The notes beneath the pieces are model-generated. The model saw nothing but the letters and a program-made list of their open reading frames with translations, did not search any database and was not told the DNA's origin. Position numbers and translations under genes: made by a program. A stretch of DNA of 64,000 bases from Tetradesmus obliquus. Lineage: Eukaryota; Chlorophyta; Chlorophyceae; Sphaeropleales; Scenedesmaceae. The stretch lies in contig CP126191.1 of the NCBI GenBank assembly GCA_030272155.1, positions 7,896,501 through 7,960,500 of the forward strand, written 5' to 3'. Numbering within the stretch: the first letter of the stretch is position 1; the number at the start of each line of letters is the position of its first letter. Below, in pieces: positions 48,924 to 61,635 of the stretch.

Positions 48924-48959
48924 GCCAACACCGCTGGCACCTGGTACGAGGCGAAGTGA
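48924..48959 (+). pseudogene. second copy of the polymerase C-terminus
   Basis: Reads ANTAGTWYEAK followed by TGA, against ANTADTWYEAK followed by TAG at the true end (48812-48847). The 36 bases between 48924 and 48959 match the true end at most positions and lie in the 3' UTR, after a run of TGGC repeats (about 48887-48908). Confidence 0.8.
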
Positions 48960-50338
48960 GGCGGCCGCTGTTGTGGCGGCAGCAAGCTGCTGTGTCCACT
49001 TCATGTAACGGCGAGAGGTGGTGCATGTTGGTGACGACCTCTTGGTGTCAAGGCACGCAGGCACGCACGGCAGCTGAGTGTCCGCAACGAAGTATGGCGT
49101 CTGCACTTTTCGCAGTGTCACTGGTGTTTCGCAGTGTCACTGGTTGTTTTGGGAAGCCTCGGAGTACGTATGGGGCCGTTTCCGTGCTGGGCTGCGCCAG
49201 CTGGCAGCAGGCGCTTTAGTGCAGCGGCCTTTGTAATGAGTCTTGTGCGGTCGGGCTGCTGCGGTGGGAATATTGTTTGGTGCACACGCGCCTCAGCAGC
49301 ATGCTTGGAACTTGGATGCATCCAAGTTGGTGGAACAGCACATGTCCACGGCATGGCTGCTGTCTGCTGCGTCTAACCGCCTGAGCCCGTATCCTGTACC
49401 ATAGTGATGTCCTTGATTACCATCCTCTCTTTATGTTCACATGTACACATAGCTCAGCATGCAGGATCATCGAGGTGTGTGCACCTTGCTTTGTGGTGAA
49501 GCCTATCCTGCTGTGTTTTGCCTGTCGTCACCCCGGCTAGGTGTAGCCATGGAGTTCTGGCCTGTGTTGCATTGCATGTGGCACATAGTTGGTCACCAAG
49601 TTGCTGTTCTCAGACAATGTCTGGCATATGGCACTACGCGTTGATTACAGATGCACTGCCGCTGCTGCTTGCTCAAGTTTCCCTGCATGCATGCAACACA
49701 GCGAGTTCAACCCCCCAGCAGCGGCTGGTATTTGGCACAGCGGGATGCACTGCTGACATCCCGTTTTACCCAGCGGCACCTGTTGCACTATCCAATGGTT
49801 GGCAAGATTAGCAACATCCTGTGGCGTGTGGGACGGCTGTACACAAATGCCATGCTCGAGTCCAACTGCAGCCGCTTGCATGTACAATGACTCTGTGCAG
49901 CATGTTGATCAGCGACAGGTGCAACGCCCTGCGGCATATGCTGCGTGCTTACTGCATCGTTTCGTGTGTTGTTGATGTTTCGCATGTGGTGTGGTACAGC
50001 TTATATGCTGCTCAGGTGCCTGCTGCACGCTCTTGCACTGCGAGCCACTGCAGAGAGCACCGCTCTCAAAAGCACTGCTCTCAAAAGCACTGCTTGTGTC
50101 TGCAGTCTGGTGTTCGCCCCCAGGGGCATCAACATATCTGACCAACGTATGGGAGCTCGCCATCATCATGTCACCAGTCACACCGTAGCTACATGTAACG
50201 ATGTGTTTGCCACACATCCTTGAGATGTTCGCAGCGCCAGACAACAGCGTGGGTAGCTAGTGCACTGCTCAGCTAAAGCCTTCTGAATGACAAGCCTGTC
50301 TGCATCATCGTGGTTTTGTCTGAATTATTCCTTTTGCA
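48960..50338. other. convergent intergenic region, about 1.4 kb
   Basis: Lies between the polymerase (+) and golgin-84 (-). TGTAA at 49004-49008 and 49232-49236 are candidate polymerase poly(A) signals. A 15-base unit GCTCTCAAAAGCACT is repeated twice at 50062-50091. No coding signal. Confidence 0.5.
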
Positions 50339-53300
50339 TCAATGCGGCAGTGCATTGGCGTCGTGCCCCTGCGGCCCCGCACCCGCTGCCGCGCCCTTGT
50401 CCTGCCCCGCCAGCAGCATCACCGCCTGCCGCTGCATCCGCGCCAGCAAGAAGTACACGTACAGATGGATCAAGCCAAGGTACAGGAACACAGCAAGACG
50501 CGCCAGCGGCTGCTGCCGTAGCAGCTGCGTGGCTGAGGCTGCTGTTGTATCCAGGAAGTTTGCGGTGGCCTGCACAGCGCCTCCCAGCTTCCTGTGCCGT
50601 GCCAGGCGCTGGTAGGGCTCCCCTAGGGCATCCATTGGGATGATGTCGTGGCCGGCGCGGCCGCTGCTGCTGGTGCTGGCTGCTGCCGCTGCTGCGTGTG
50701 CCTTGCCCAGCTCCTGCTTGAGCGTGGCCACCTGCAGCAGGCAGTTGGAGCATGCAGACACGGCAGGCGCAGGATGAAGCACCTATATTTACATTTTTTT
50801 GCAGCAGCTATAAGTGCTTCTGCGCCAAGAAGCAGGCAGTACAGCAGCAGAACATCTCCTTGCAGTGACCCACTTGTTCATGACGGCCCTCTGTTGCAAA
50901 GCTGGTTCAGCTGCTGAGCACATATTTTGTTTTCCAGCACGCACCACAACAGCCCAGCCAGACGCTAAAAGACACACCTAGCATTGCTAATAAAGTGTTT
51001 CAAACAGCTCGGCAGTAGCCCAGAAGAAGCACAATGCTCCGTGTTGTTGCCACGGCCACGCACCTGCCGCTCCAGCATCATCATCTGCGCCTGCCGCTCC
51101 CCAGACAGCCGCTCCAGCTGCTGCTGCTTCTGGTACAGCAGCTCCTGCAGCTCCGCCAGCTGCTGCTCCAGCTGTGGAACGCCCCGCGTGGGCGCCGCCT
51201 GCAAGCTGTGCTGCAGCTGCAGCACCTGCTGCTGCAGGCTGGCTGCGTTGGCCTCCGCTGCATGCTGCGCCTGTGTGGCACCCAGCAGCGCTGCCTGTGT
51301 TTCGGCCAGCTGCACACCCAGGGCTTCCCTTTCTGCTTCCAGCTGCAGCTGCAGCGCAGGGTCGGGCTGCTGCGCAGCAGAGTGTTGCTCTGCCAGCTGC
51401 CGCACCTGCGAAAGCAGTGTCAGATTATGGGCAGGGTTAGGCAGTGGTCCTGGGCTGGTATGTTAGCAGTACAACGGTTGCGACGTCACAGCGGTGGTGA
51501 TATCTCACTGATACAACAACTACGTCAGTTTGCACAGCAGTTGTCAGCAGCGGCATGTCACATGCTTGCGATTGTGCAGGAGTAGCAGGCAGCTACGCAC
51601 GTTGCAAAATAGAACTGCCAGCACTGCGCCTTGACACTGCGGCTGGGCTCCTGCTCCTTCCTTTAGACCCCACCACACACCATGCTGCAAGGCAAGGAGT
51701 ATGCAGCCATGTGACCGGGCCAGGCTATTGCTGCTGCTGCTGCTAAGTCAGCGCTCACCTGCTCCTGCAGGCGTGCCGCCTCTGCTGCTGCCATCGCATG
51801 CTGCTCCTCCAGGTCCCTGCTCCTGCCTGCAAGCTCCTGCATCTGGCGCTGCGTGGCTGCCAGCGCCTCACTGCACCAGCAGCGGGGACAGCACGATTCA
51901 AGAGCAAGCAGCGCGGCATAGCACAGCAGCTGTTTTTGCGCTGGAACACATAAGCAAGTTGCACAGCCGCAGGCGCATCATCCTTCCTGGCAAGGAAAAC
52001 AAGCATAACATGCTGGACAGCGCTGCTGCTGCTGCTGCAGTCATTGCTGCTCCTACAAAACATAATCAAAACCTTGCATGACAGCCAGCCGCTGCTGCCA
52101 CCGCACCTGCTGCTGCCTAGCTGCTCCTCTAGGTCCCTCTCGCGCGCTGTCGCTGCTGCCTTGGTTGACGCGTGCGCCTTGCGCTCAGCATCTAGCTGGC
52201 TCTCAGCAGCAGACAGCTCGGCACGCAGCGCTGCAACGATGAACAATGCAGCACAAGCAGTATAAAGAGCAGCAGGCAGGAGCCACAGAGCCAGGGAGTG
52301 AGGGCAGAAGAAAGACACGGAGCAACAGGAGGTCAAGAGGATTGGTGTTAGGGCAGCAGACAACACAGCTGAAAGGAGTAAACTGAGGCCAGGCAGCTGG
52401 TGGGTTGCCTGGACCCTGCAAGCATGCACGTCACCCGGCATGCCGGCCGGGACTTGCAGGATTATATGCAACGCCACCAATCCTGTATACCCGACAATAT
52501 CCACCCTGTGGTGCTGTTATTGACTAACTGACAACGTAGAAACATCCAACAAGCACAGCAGAACACAAGCACACACCAGCATGCCAAATTCAAATGTGCC
52601 AGGCTCACCTTCCAGCGCTCCTCCTTCTATGGAGTCCTTGCTCGTCAGCACCTGCTGGTGCTGCTCCTGGATGGCCTCCAGGGCCCCCTGCAGCGCAGCA
52701 ACCTGCCGCGCAGACGCCTCAAGCTCCTGCTGCAGCCGCCCAATGCGAGCATCCTGCGCTGCAGCATTCGCAGCTGCAGAGGCAACGATCGTGTCCTGCG
52801 CCTGCTGCATTGCCGTCACCTCTGCCGCAGCTGCATGTGCGCACTGCAGCTCTGCTGCCGAGCGCTGCTCTGCGGCGTGCAGCATGTCTTCCAACTGCTG
52901 GTTTTCTGCTTTTACGGTGTCGAGGCGCTTGCGCAGCGTCTCGACCAGCTTTGTCAGCTGTGCCTCTTTCGCAGAGGCAGACCCAGCAGCAGGACTTGCA
53001 GCAGCAGCAGCAGCAGCAGCAGTGCCTGCAGGCTCATTGTCCATGCTTACTGACCGTGACGAATGCACGGCTGCCGCAGCTGGTAGGGCAGCAGCAGGTG
53101 GCGGCGGGCCATAGCTGCTGCTGGGTTGCTGCTGCTGCTGACCGTGCTGCCCTGCTGCTGGATCCTGGGATGCTGGCCCAGTTGCAGCTGCAGCTGGGCG
53201 CTCAACAGCTGCTGCAGCTTCCTGCTGCTGAGGCTGCTGCCACTGCGGTGCTGCTGCGCCTGTACTGCCGACATTTGAGATTGAATCTCCTGCTGCTGCT

Positions 53301-54509
53301 GCTGCAGCAGCAGTCAAGGTATCAGCCCCTGGAGCTGCACCCACACCCTCGCTGGAACTTACAGGGCCAGAGTGACCCACACTGACATCACCAACCACAG
53401 GCTGCGGCAGAGCCCCTGCGCTGCTACTGCTGCTGCTGTGCGGCAAAGATTGCTGCTGCACGTCAACAAATTGTGCCTGTGTGGAGGGGAACTGTAGACT
53501 GCTGCTAATGGCACCTGTATCTGCAAAGCTGAAGGTAGCAAGGTTGCCACTGCCATGCAAAGCACCAGTGACTGTGCTGTGCTGCTCTGATACGCTGCTG
53601 CTATGTTGCGGGCCTGCTGCTGCTGCTGCTGCTGCAGGGGCTGGCGCGCTGCTGGTCATATGGCCAGGTGACGCAAACGGCGCTGCTGCAGCAGGAGCTT
53701 GTGCCCAGCTGGCCCCTGATGCAGCAGGCACAGTTGTCTGCTCCAGCTGCTGCGCTGTAGGGCTGGGTGAGAATGGCCCATGCTCCCGCACGGTGTAGCT
53801 GCTGCTGCTTCCTGGCTGGTCAGCTGCTGCTGCAACAGCTGCTGCTGCTGGCGGTGGAGGTGCTACTGCTGCTGGCAGCGGCAGCTGCTGTGAGTACGCT
53901 GCTGCAGGAGGACCCAGGCTGGGTGCCAATGGACTGCCGACTGCAGGAGGCTGGAAGAGCTGCTGCAGGAGTGGGCGTGGTGCTACTGCTGCAGACTGCC
54001 CTGCTGCAGGGCTGAGCGGGCTACCGGCTAGAGTCGTGCTTGGGATTTGACGCAGGTGGTTTCCTGCAGTGGGGCTGCCAAAGGGAGGAGCATCACCTGC
54101 CTGCGGTGAAGAATTTGCCTGCAGCAGCAGTTTCCTGGCATCAATTACGTTTTCATGACTGAAGCTGAGTTCATGCAAGGTTGCTGGCATACACTATGCA
54201 CATGGGTGTCAACTGCTGCAACCCACCTGTGTGCCACTGAAGGGGCGTCCAAGCTGCTGCCGTAGACTATAGCTATCACCAGACGCGGGCCCTTGTGGCT
54301 CTGAGCCTGCGATCACAAGCCAAGCAGCTCAGACACGCCCACGGAAGGCGTTGCAGGTGAGCTAGCTGTCCTGTGTTACTGGACTGACCTGGCTCGCCAG
54401 GGCCAGGGGCCCAAGCTTGGCCCACAACAGACGCACTGCTAACAGTACGGTCTACTGCCTCAAGCAAGTTTTCAGCTGCCTTTAGCTGCGAGGCCAGCCA
54501 AGATGCCAT
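50339..54509 (-). CDS. golgin-84 homologue (GOLGA5 / plant golgin candidate 1)
   Basis: Seven exons on the minus strand: 54509-54389, 54306-54227, 54193-52609, 52230-52107, 51870-51759, 51405-51064 and 50731-50339, giving 918 aa in consistent phase. The N-terminus MASWLASQLKAAENLLEAVDRT matches the start of plant golgin-84 (MASWLKAAEDLFEVVD). A long disordered Gln/Ala/Ser/Pro segment fills the first half of exon 3. Coiled coil follows through exons 3-7 (KLVETLRKRLDTVKAENQQLEDML and others). The C-terminus has LARLAVFLYLGLIHLYVYFLLARMQ, a tail-anchor membrane span typical of golgin-84. Golgin-84 is a Golgi tether that binds Rab GTPases and keeps the stack together. About 28 residues after the anchor are unusual. 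The exon 3 acceptor (CATAG at 54194) was chosen by phase and is the weakest junction. Confidence 0.88.
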
Positions 54510-54773
54510 GTTGTTTCCTCACAACCAGGCACCCAGATCGTTGTGCATTACAACTCCTTGTTCAGCTAAATTCATTTGATTAGAGCTAATGTGCATGGCC
54601 GCAGCCCCATAACAAGACTGAGGTTCGGGCGTCACGGTTGTGTTGTTTTTCAAACCAGTCTGTCAACCGACACACAAACGGAGACTTCACGTCTAGCACC
54701 AGTCGTGCATCACAAGCTCCTTGTATGATGGTTGTAGTTTTGCTGTGGCCACAGCCGACGCAGCGCAGCGACC
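54510..54773. promoter_or_regulatory. short divergent promoter region
   Basis: Only 264 bases separate the golgin-84 ATG (minus) from the membrane-protein ATG (plus), so both promoters and 5' UTRs must share this stretch. AATTCATTTGATTAGAGC near 54570 is the most AT-rich part. Confidence 0.55.
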
Positions 54774-57062
54774 ATGAGAGCAATGCACTTGCTAGCTTCG
54801 TTGTTGTTGCTGGTGGTGGGGCTGCCGTGCATTCAATACGCTGAATGTGTATCAGGCGAAGTTACACAGGAAGCAGCAGCGTCCAGCGGCATGCCTGCTA
54901 GCCAGCCATGGTGCTCTTCTGTGGAGCAATGCAGCATCCAGTGCCAGCAGCTGCAGCAGAAAGCAATTCTGCACAACATCCAGTACCCAGAAGTGCTTGT
55001 GCCGGTTACTTGGGCCGTGCTGCAGGCAGGCACCACTATCTGCCTGTTCGCTGCAGTGGCAGCACTAGTAAGCCTGCTGTGGCAGAGGGCAGCTGACAAG
55101 GCCCGCTTCAGAGCAAGAGAGCTACAGTTACAGGCCTCCTGCAGGGGCACCAGAGAAGAGGCATTGAACCTAGGAAGCCTCGCCGCGCTTTGGGCCAAGC
55201 AAAACCGAGCACTGACAGGGCAGAACAACCTTTTGTCACAAGAGGTGCTTGCACACCGCGAAGCACAACAGCAGTTGCAGGTGGGCACCTTCAGCATACT
55301 TGCTAGCTTGTTAAATGAAATAGTACCAGCTAGCGGTGCACTGTTATGTGTGCATGTGCATTCATATTTATGCATGTGCTGTTCCGTGCAGCAAGCCACG
55401 GCAACAATGCCATTAGTGCCACGCCAGGCATACAGAGGAGGGAGGAACGACTTTCAGCCCCGCAAAACTTGATACTGTGTAAATCATCTACACCGCAACA
55501 GTGCAACCTGTCCTGCAGCTACTGACAACCGTGCACTTCTGCCTCACCGCACATGCCTGCCTTGCTAAACAGGCCGCTGCAAGCACAACCACAGTCACCA
55601 AAAGCAACCACGGGTGCCAGACCTGTGATGACCTGGACGATGTGCTGGCGCCCACCTCGCCAAAGCTGGTTGGTGAGGCAGCCAGCCCCTGTGGTGAGCC
55701 GCCTCAGCTGCACGGTGAGGCCTCCATGCCGCAGCTGCAGGACCTGGTGGCAGCAGCTGCAGACAGCGACGCAGCAAGGTGCAACAGCGACCAGTGCCAT
55801 GCAGGGACAGCAGCGGCGGCGGCAACAAGCGGTGCCAGCGCCTTCAAAGTCAGCAGCCCATCCAAGCTGCAGCTGCAGGATGCGCAGGTGCAGGACATAG
55901 TGCAGTTTGTGGCGCATGCACGCGGCATGCCGCTGGCCACAATCGCAGACGCGATCAACCAGCTGCTGGCTGAGCAAGGAGTGGAGGGCCGGCTAGAGGT
56001 GCAGCAACACAAAGTGGCAGCAGCCAGCAGCAGCGGCGGCCTGTTCAGCGCCGCAGGGCTTGTCTCAGCAGGCAAGCCTGGTGACCAGGTGGCTGCAGCT
56101 GACCAGCAGCAGCTGAGGACACCCAGGGCAGGGACAGCTGTGCAGCAGCAGGGCACCAGCCCACTGAGCGGCGATGGCGCCAACGACTGGCGCAGCAGCG
56201 AGTATGTGACACATGATCAGCTGAGCATTGCACTGCTGAGGGCGGAGCTGGACCGCACGAAGGAAGAGAACATCCTGCTCAAGTCAGAGAACAAGGTGCT
56301 GCAGCAGCAGTCGCCTTCAGTGACGCCGCTGGTGCCCAGCAGCGCCTACATCAACAGGACGCGAGGGTCTGCAGGCACACCTTCGCCTTTCAACCATGCG
56401 TTCCCCGGGCAGCTGGGCTCTGTGCAGCGCTTCTCACCACCAAGCAACGCATTCCTGCTGCCGCCAGCGCCACGCAGCGGCAGCCTGCTGGACGCCAGCA
56501 GTGCGGCTGCCAGCAGCAGCTGCTTCAGGGGCCCGGCTGTGCCAGACCAGCAGCTGCCAGGCAGTGTTGGCTCCACGCGGCACTCACCGCAGGGCCAGGG
56601 CGGCGCTACACCATGTACAGCGCCAGGCAGCGCCACAAGCAGCGCCAGCCGCAGGGCAGTTGTGCCGCTGCCAATGCAGCCGCTGGAGCCAGCAGGCAGC
56701 CCAGTTAGCCCAATGCAGTGGCAGCAGCAGCCCCAGGACCGGCCGGCTGCCAAGGCGCTGGCAGAAGCAATCAATACAGCGCGCGTCAAGACGGCACAGG
56801 TGAGCTGGTGCTGCTGTCCCTTTGCTGCTTGCTTGCATGCAGCTTTGCTTGCAGGCTTCACCCTGCATGCTTTGTCATTACTGCATATGCTCATTAGGCA
56901 AGCTGGCGTGACTCTGCCTTGTCAGGGGCCTTGATCAGTGAGCCGCCTGCACACCCGTCAATGGTTCACTGCTGTGCATCGCTGCTGCAGGCCGAAGCAG
57001 CAGCAGTGAACAGGAGGAAGGAGGCGGAGGCTAGGAAGGCGACAACGCCACCTCGCACTTGA
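54774..57062 (+). CDS. single-pass membrane coiled-coil protein, unknown function
   Basis: Exon 1 (54774-55280) encodes a signal peptide (MRAMHLLASLLLLVVGLPCIQYAEC), a short lumenal part with several Cys, a membrane span (TWAVLQAGTTICLFAAVAAL) and a basic coiled coil ending HREAQQQLQ. It joins in phase 0 to 55573-56799 and then 56991-57062. The large exon is disordered except for IVQFVAHARGMPLATIADAINQLLAEQ and a heptad stretch HDQLSIALLRAELDRTKEENILLKSENKVLQQQ. Alternatives exist. A 55392 acceptor gives an exon ending at TGA 55470-55472, or a 24-nt microexon 55392-55415 that also keeps frame. The 111-base intron 55281-55391 is open in frame, so retention would also be translated. Two separate genes cannot be ruled out. 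I recognise no family. Confidence 0.55.
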
Positions 57063-57763
57063 AAGCCGCCACCAGGCTGTGACAGGTCCAATAGTGCTGG
57101 GCAACAGAGTGATAGTCGTAAAGTTTGGGTTGGCGGGGCCCCAGCTGCAGACTTGACCACCTGCAGCATGCCATGGGCAAGTGGATTGCAGGTAGTAGAG
57201 GGCCTATTTGATGAATCTGTTGTGCTTGTGCCAGCAGCACATGCTTCTGCAGCTGCCGGTGTGCGCTGGCTGGGATTGCTTACAAGGGTGTGTGGCTTGC
57301 TTGCAGTCTTTGTTCCGTCAGACAAAGCACACTGCGACATAGTGATGCTGCAAGCTGCAGAAGACTATGATGTGGGTGGTTAGTGCTAGCGGAACTTTGT
57401 ATGCCAGCAGCCTGGCGGGGGGCGGGTGTAGCAGGAACTGTCTTCATGGTAAGAGTTTGCTGTCTACTGTCTGCTGGGCGCATTGTGAACCTGCCAGCTG
57501 GCAGTGCTATTTAGAAAAGCCACGAGTCCACAAATTCCAGCTAGTTTAGTAACCTGCCTTCATGAAAGTATCTTGTTACTGTAAGTCATGCATGGCAGGC
57601 CTGCCTGCCTAGGAATGCTGTTGGAGTCGAGCGCTGGCATGCGTTCAGTTGCCCACAGAAGAGGGCCCGTTTGTCACCGTTGGTCACTGAGCTTGGCCTG
57701 CATGCTGAATATATCCTCTGCCGCCTAGCGTGTCGCCGGGAGTGACAGACTGACATGCACGAT
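57063..57763. other. intergenic, 0.7 kb
   Basis: 3' region of the membrane-protein gene; TGTAA at 57580-57584 is a candidate poly(A) signal. Nothing else supported. Confidence 0.4.
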
Positions 57764-57776
57764 GGTCTCCGCCATT

Positions 57777-58027
57777 TTTTTTTGTTACCAGGGGGGACGG
57801 AACCCTACTGGCTCGCTACCACAGCACAATTGGGCAAGCCCAATTGTCGGGAGCGGGAGGCAGTGCCTCACCAGCAGAACACGTCACAACACCCTATACA
57901 GGAGGTGCCCAGCGCCTGGTTTAAAAAAACAATCGGGGGAGTTGAACCCCCACACCCCCTTGGTGTGCTACAGCTCAATTGCATGCTGCACACACCCGAC
58001 CAACACTCAGTGCCAGCCGCCCCAATG
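57777..58027 (-). mobile_element. tRNA-like SINE insertion
   Basis: A 250-base insertion is flanked by the 13-base direct repeat GGTCTCCGCCATT at 57764-57776 and 58028-58040, the expected target-site duplication. Read on the minus strand it ends in a run of A next to the 57764-57776 copy, the hallmark of target-primed retroposition. Its 5' part contains GGGGGTTCAACTCCCCC, a perfect T-arm and B-box (GGTTCAACTCC), with a possible A-box-like TGGCACTGAGTG upstream and a T run after the tRNA-like head. A hairpin (CAATTGGGC/GCCCAATTG) lies in the body. No reading frame of note. The head is too divergent to name the parent tRNA. Confidence 0.8.
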
Positions 58028-58040
58028 GGTCTCCGCCATT

Positions 58041-61000
58041 AGCATACACTTATAACATTTAACCTTGGCACTTACACTTGGCACCTGAGCCTGTGCCAAC
58101 CTGACAGCAGGCTAGTACCACCCGTACGGGGCCCGTACTGCCAGTGTGCAAAGAGATGGTGTTGGGCAAACAACTACACAGCCAGCACAACAGCCTGGCA
58201 GACACATGCATTGCATGGATGGCGGATGGGCATCCAATGGAAGGTGTGGCACCCTTACTGACCAGTGAGTAGTCCGCATGTGATGGCAGCAGCTGCAGCT
58301 GCCGCATACTTTTGGCAGACATCCGTGTGTATTGTGCACCCATGCAGCCGGGTGTCTGCCGAGAAGCGCATGCACATCGCAACCCTGCAGCTGCCGCCGA
58401 TTCGCCATACCATCTCACCGCTCTAGCTAGCTATAGTGGGGCGCATGACCGATGTTAACATCGGCAATGTTGCTGTTGCTTTAACTTCAACATGACAGCG
58501 TTAACAGCCCACCATGTTGCAGTAAGCTGAACCACGATCAAACAGCTTCAAAGCATATTGCAGTGCCCAGCACTTGCAAGCAGGCTGAAGAGCTGTGACC
58601 ACACGAGTGAATCTGGCCCTGGCTGTGAGAAGCTCTCCTAGAAGCATGCCCAGTCACCTATCACGTGCCACATGTGGACACCAACAAAGCAGCATCCTGG
58701 GCGCCAGGCATCACTGAGGTGCACACCTTTAATGCACTGCATGCACATGTAAAATGACGAATTCTAGACAAAGCCAGGATGCCGAAGCACGCCTCCACAT
58801 GTACACATAGCAGTGGAGAACCACGCCTGGTGCCATGCCAGCAGTAGCCCGGAATGCGCGCACTCGCCACTTGAAAGCCAGGCGGCTGTGTGCAACTTGC
58901 TGCCATCGCTTCCGTCACAGTGTACCAGTGTACAACGCACCGCGTAGACTGCACACAGCACACGGGGCCCATAGTGTTTGCACGGCTGTGAGCAGCATCA
59001 TATGTGTGGAGTAACAAAATGTATCAGAGCGCTCATGGCAGTGGCGTTGCTCAGCACAGCCTGTGACTGCATGCCCTCAATTGCCCACACGCAGTGCTTG
59101 AAATCACACACACTGGCACAAAAGCCAGCAGGCAGGGATGACGAGAAGCTCTTGAAGGCTCTACATTGCCGCATCCCCACTGAAACCAAGATGTGCAGTC
59201 AGCACAGCAGTCCGCACAGCAGTCCGCACAGCTCAGCTTCAGTGCATTGCATTGACCAACTGCACACTCGCATGTACAGCACCAGGCCACATAACAAAAG
59301 AGCAAACCTGCCCGCCGCCACAAGCAAAACGGCCTGGAAGCCTTGCCACGGAGGAATCAAATGCAGAATGCCACATGAGTGGCCCACCCTGCGCATGATT
59401 GGCTCAACAGCCGCCCCGCTGCCCCACAATGAGCTAGTGTCACAAGGCGCAGCAGCAGCTCTCTGCACACAGCTTCATCTGATGTACCTGGAGTGCGGGT
59501 AGATGTGGTCCACATCAGTAAAGGCAGTGGCTGCTCGCTGATCAGCCAGCAGCTACTGTAGCAAAACACTGCAAGGCTCCCATTGACGGAGCTGGCACTT
59601 TCATACAATGCTTAACAAGCCGCTGGAGATCCCTTGCTGCACTGTTTGCACAGCAGGCAAAACCTCTCTTTGGTTAATTTAGAAAGAGGCAGCAGGGCAC
59701 CGACAGCAGCTGTTCCACAGATGTATCAATCATCAAAGCACATGCTGAACACAGGATTGTTCAACACCGCTGCGCTGTCCAGATGTGTACATTGTTGGCC
59801 GTGCAGACTGCCAGAGAAATGTTTGTGTCCTTTGCAATGCTAGCCGCAACAACACCATGCAGAGTGCCTAAGAGCACAGCTGCACCGTCATTCAATGACG
59901 ACATCAGGTACGCGTGTGTCGGGCAAGATAACGCGTATCCACAGACCACAAATGCCGAGCCACATAGATGTGCTAAGCCCAATTGCTTTGCTTCCACATG
60001 AGTGGAGCCTTACTTCTCCCCGACATCACACACAGCAATGACTGTGGTGGTTTAAGCGCTGGCTCATGCTGCTCTGCAGTGTTGTGAGTCATTCATGCAT
60101 TGGAAACACATGCCGCGCATGTGAGGGCACAGTTCAAGCAGCCACAGCCGCTCGATACGCAGCTGTTCACATGCGTCTGCATGCATTGCTGCTTCACAGC
60201 TTAGCTGTGTGCATGCATCCACTGCCGCACATGTAGTCATCGCAATGCAGCAGCCCAACCGCAGCAGCAGCAGCGCTGCCGCCACCATTGCTTATACTGC
60301 CTGACAATGACTCGCACAGATGTGTAGCATGTGATACACATGGTGCCCCTTGGGCACCAGCAGCTGCAAGGCACGCCCGACACTGAACGGCTACTCCACA
60401 ATGCGGCAGCACTTTGCAAGAACAGCGTTGACTGCAGCAGCAGATGTCCTGCTGACCAAAACACGCAATGTGCCAGCACAATCTGCGCCCTCAGCTGAAT
60501 GATCTGCATTGACAGCTGCAATGGCAGTGCCAGAAGCACAACATACACAAAGGATGATGGCGCCGCATGGCAGCAGGTGGCAGCCATCTCCATGGGTTTA
60601 TTCACAGTGTTGGTGATTATCTAGGCACATACTGAGCACAAAAAGCATACCAATGATCAACACTATGGGTAGTACACAGCAAATTGGCTTCTCAGGCGCT
60701 GCCATTGCATTGCAAAGGAAAATGCATGCGCTCGCTGCATATCAGGCTGATCCTGAGCTTCACTCTGGTCCATGGGCGTACATAGATGCAACGTACCCAA
60801 CCTGAAAACTGTTGAATCAAACACAAAATGCCACTGCAGCACACGCAGGGCCACTGCAGGTTCATGTGCAGCAAAACGTGCATGGCGGGGGAACCCGCGC
60901 TCACGCACAAGGAAAACTGCACGGGCGAGACATCAACGCTCATGCGGCAGTAGCACCATGGCAGCTGATGTAAGCTGCAGTTCATGCACCTCTTCCAGAA

Positions 61001-61146
61001 GACAAATGCAAGCTGCATTCGCCCATTAGATGTCAGACACACGCATTGCCCCCACATTAAAAGCAACCCCGCAGCCGCTGCACAGGCGTTGCAGCACCCG
61101 TGCAAGCAAGCTTCGCCACATCACAGCACTCTGCTCGTCCCCATGT
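58041..61146. other. long intergenic region, about 3.1 kb
   Basis: Many short frames on both strands, none with motif, codon bias or splice pattern. A short tandem repeat of about 12 bases (CAGTCCGCACAG) lies around 59195-59232. The right end is the 3' side of the minus-strand gene starting beyond 61147. It may hold decayed mobile DNA, but no termini were found. Confidence 0.4.
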
Positions 61147-61635
61147 CTACATGTTGCCGTTATATGATGCCAGGCTGTGCAGCAGCTTCTCCTGCAGCTG
61201 CAGCTGCATCCTCTGCAGCTCCATCAGCCTGCGCAGCTTTGCATGTGCCGCAGCGTCTAAGCTGCCGCCAAGCATGCAGCTCTCTGAGACCGTTTGCATG
61301 CACAGCCGGTGCCCTGCCAGCTGCTGCTGGTGCAGCTCCATGTACGTCTGCAGCGTGATGTCCTGCAAGCACGGCTCGCCCTGGCTGTCATGGTGGTACT
61401 GCGCAGCAGCCAGGTGTCCATTTGCATCGTGTGGAGCCTCCCACTGCTGTTGTGGGCTGCCTGGCAGTGGCGCTGACAGGCTGGCAGGCGCTGCACTGCA
61501 TGCAGCGCTGTAGCCATACAAAGCCGTCCTGCCAGCCTCCAACTGCTCCTTGGCCTGCACAGGATGCAGCAGCAGCAGCAGCAGCAGCAGCAGCACCGGA
61601 GGCATTGTGTTTCAGGCAGCTCTGTTGACTACGGA

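Noticed and set aside
57935..58020. A functional tRNA gene
   Set aside because: The T-arm and B-box are good, but no acceptor stem pairs with the 3' side and the unit sits inside a duplication-flanked retroposon.
59195..59232. CRISPR-like array
   Set aside because: Only about three 12-base head-to-tail units without spacers; a simple tandem repeat in eukaryotic DNA.
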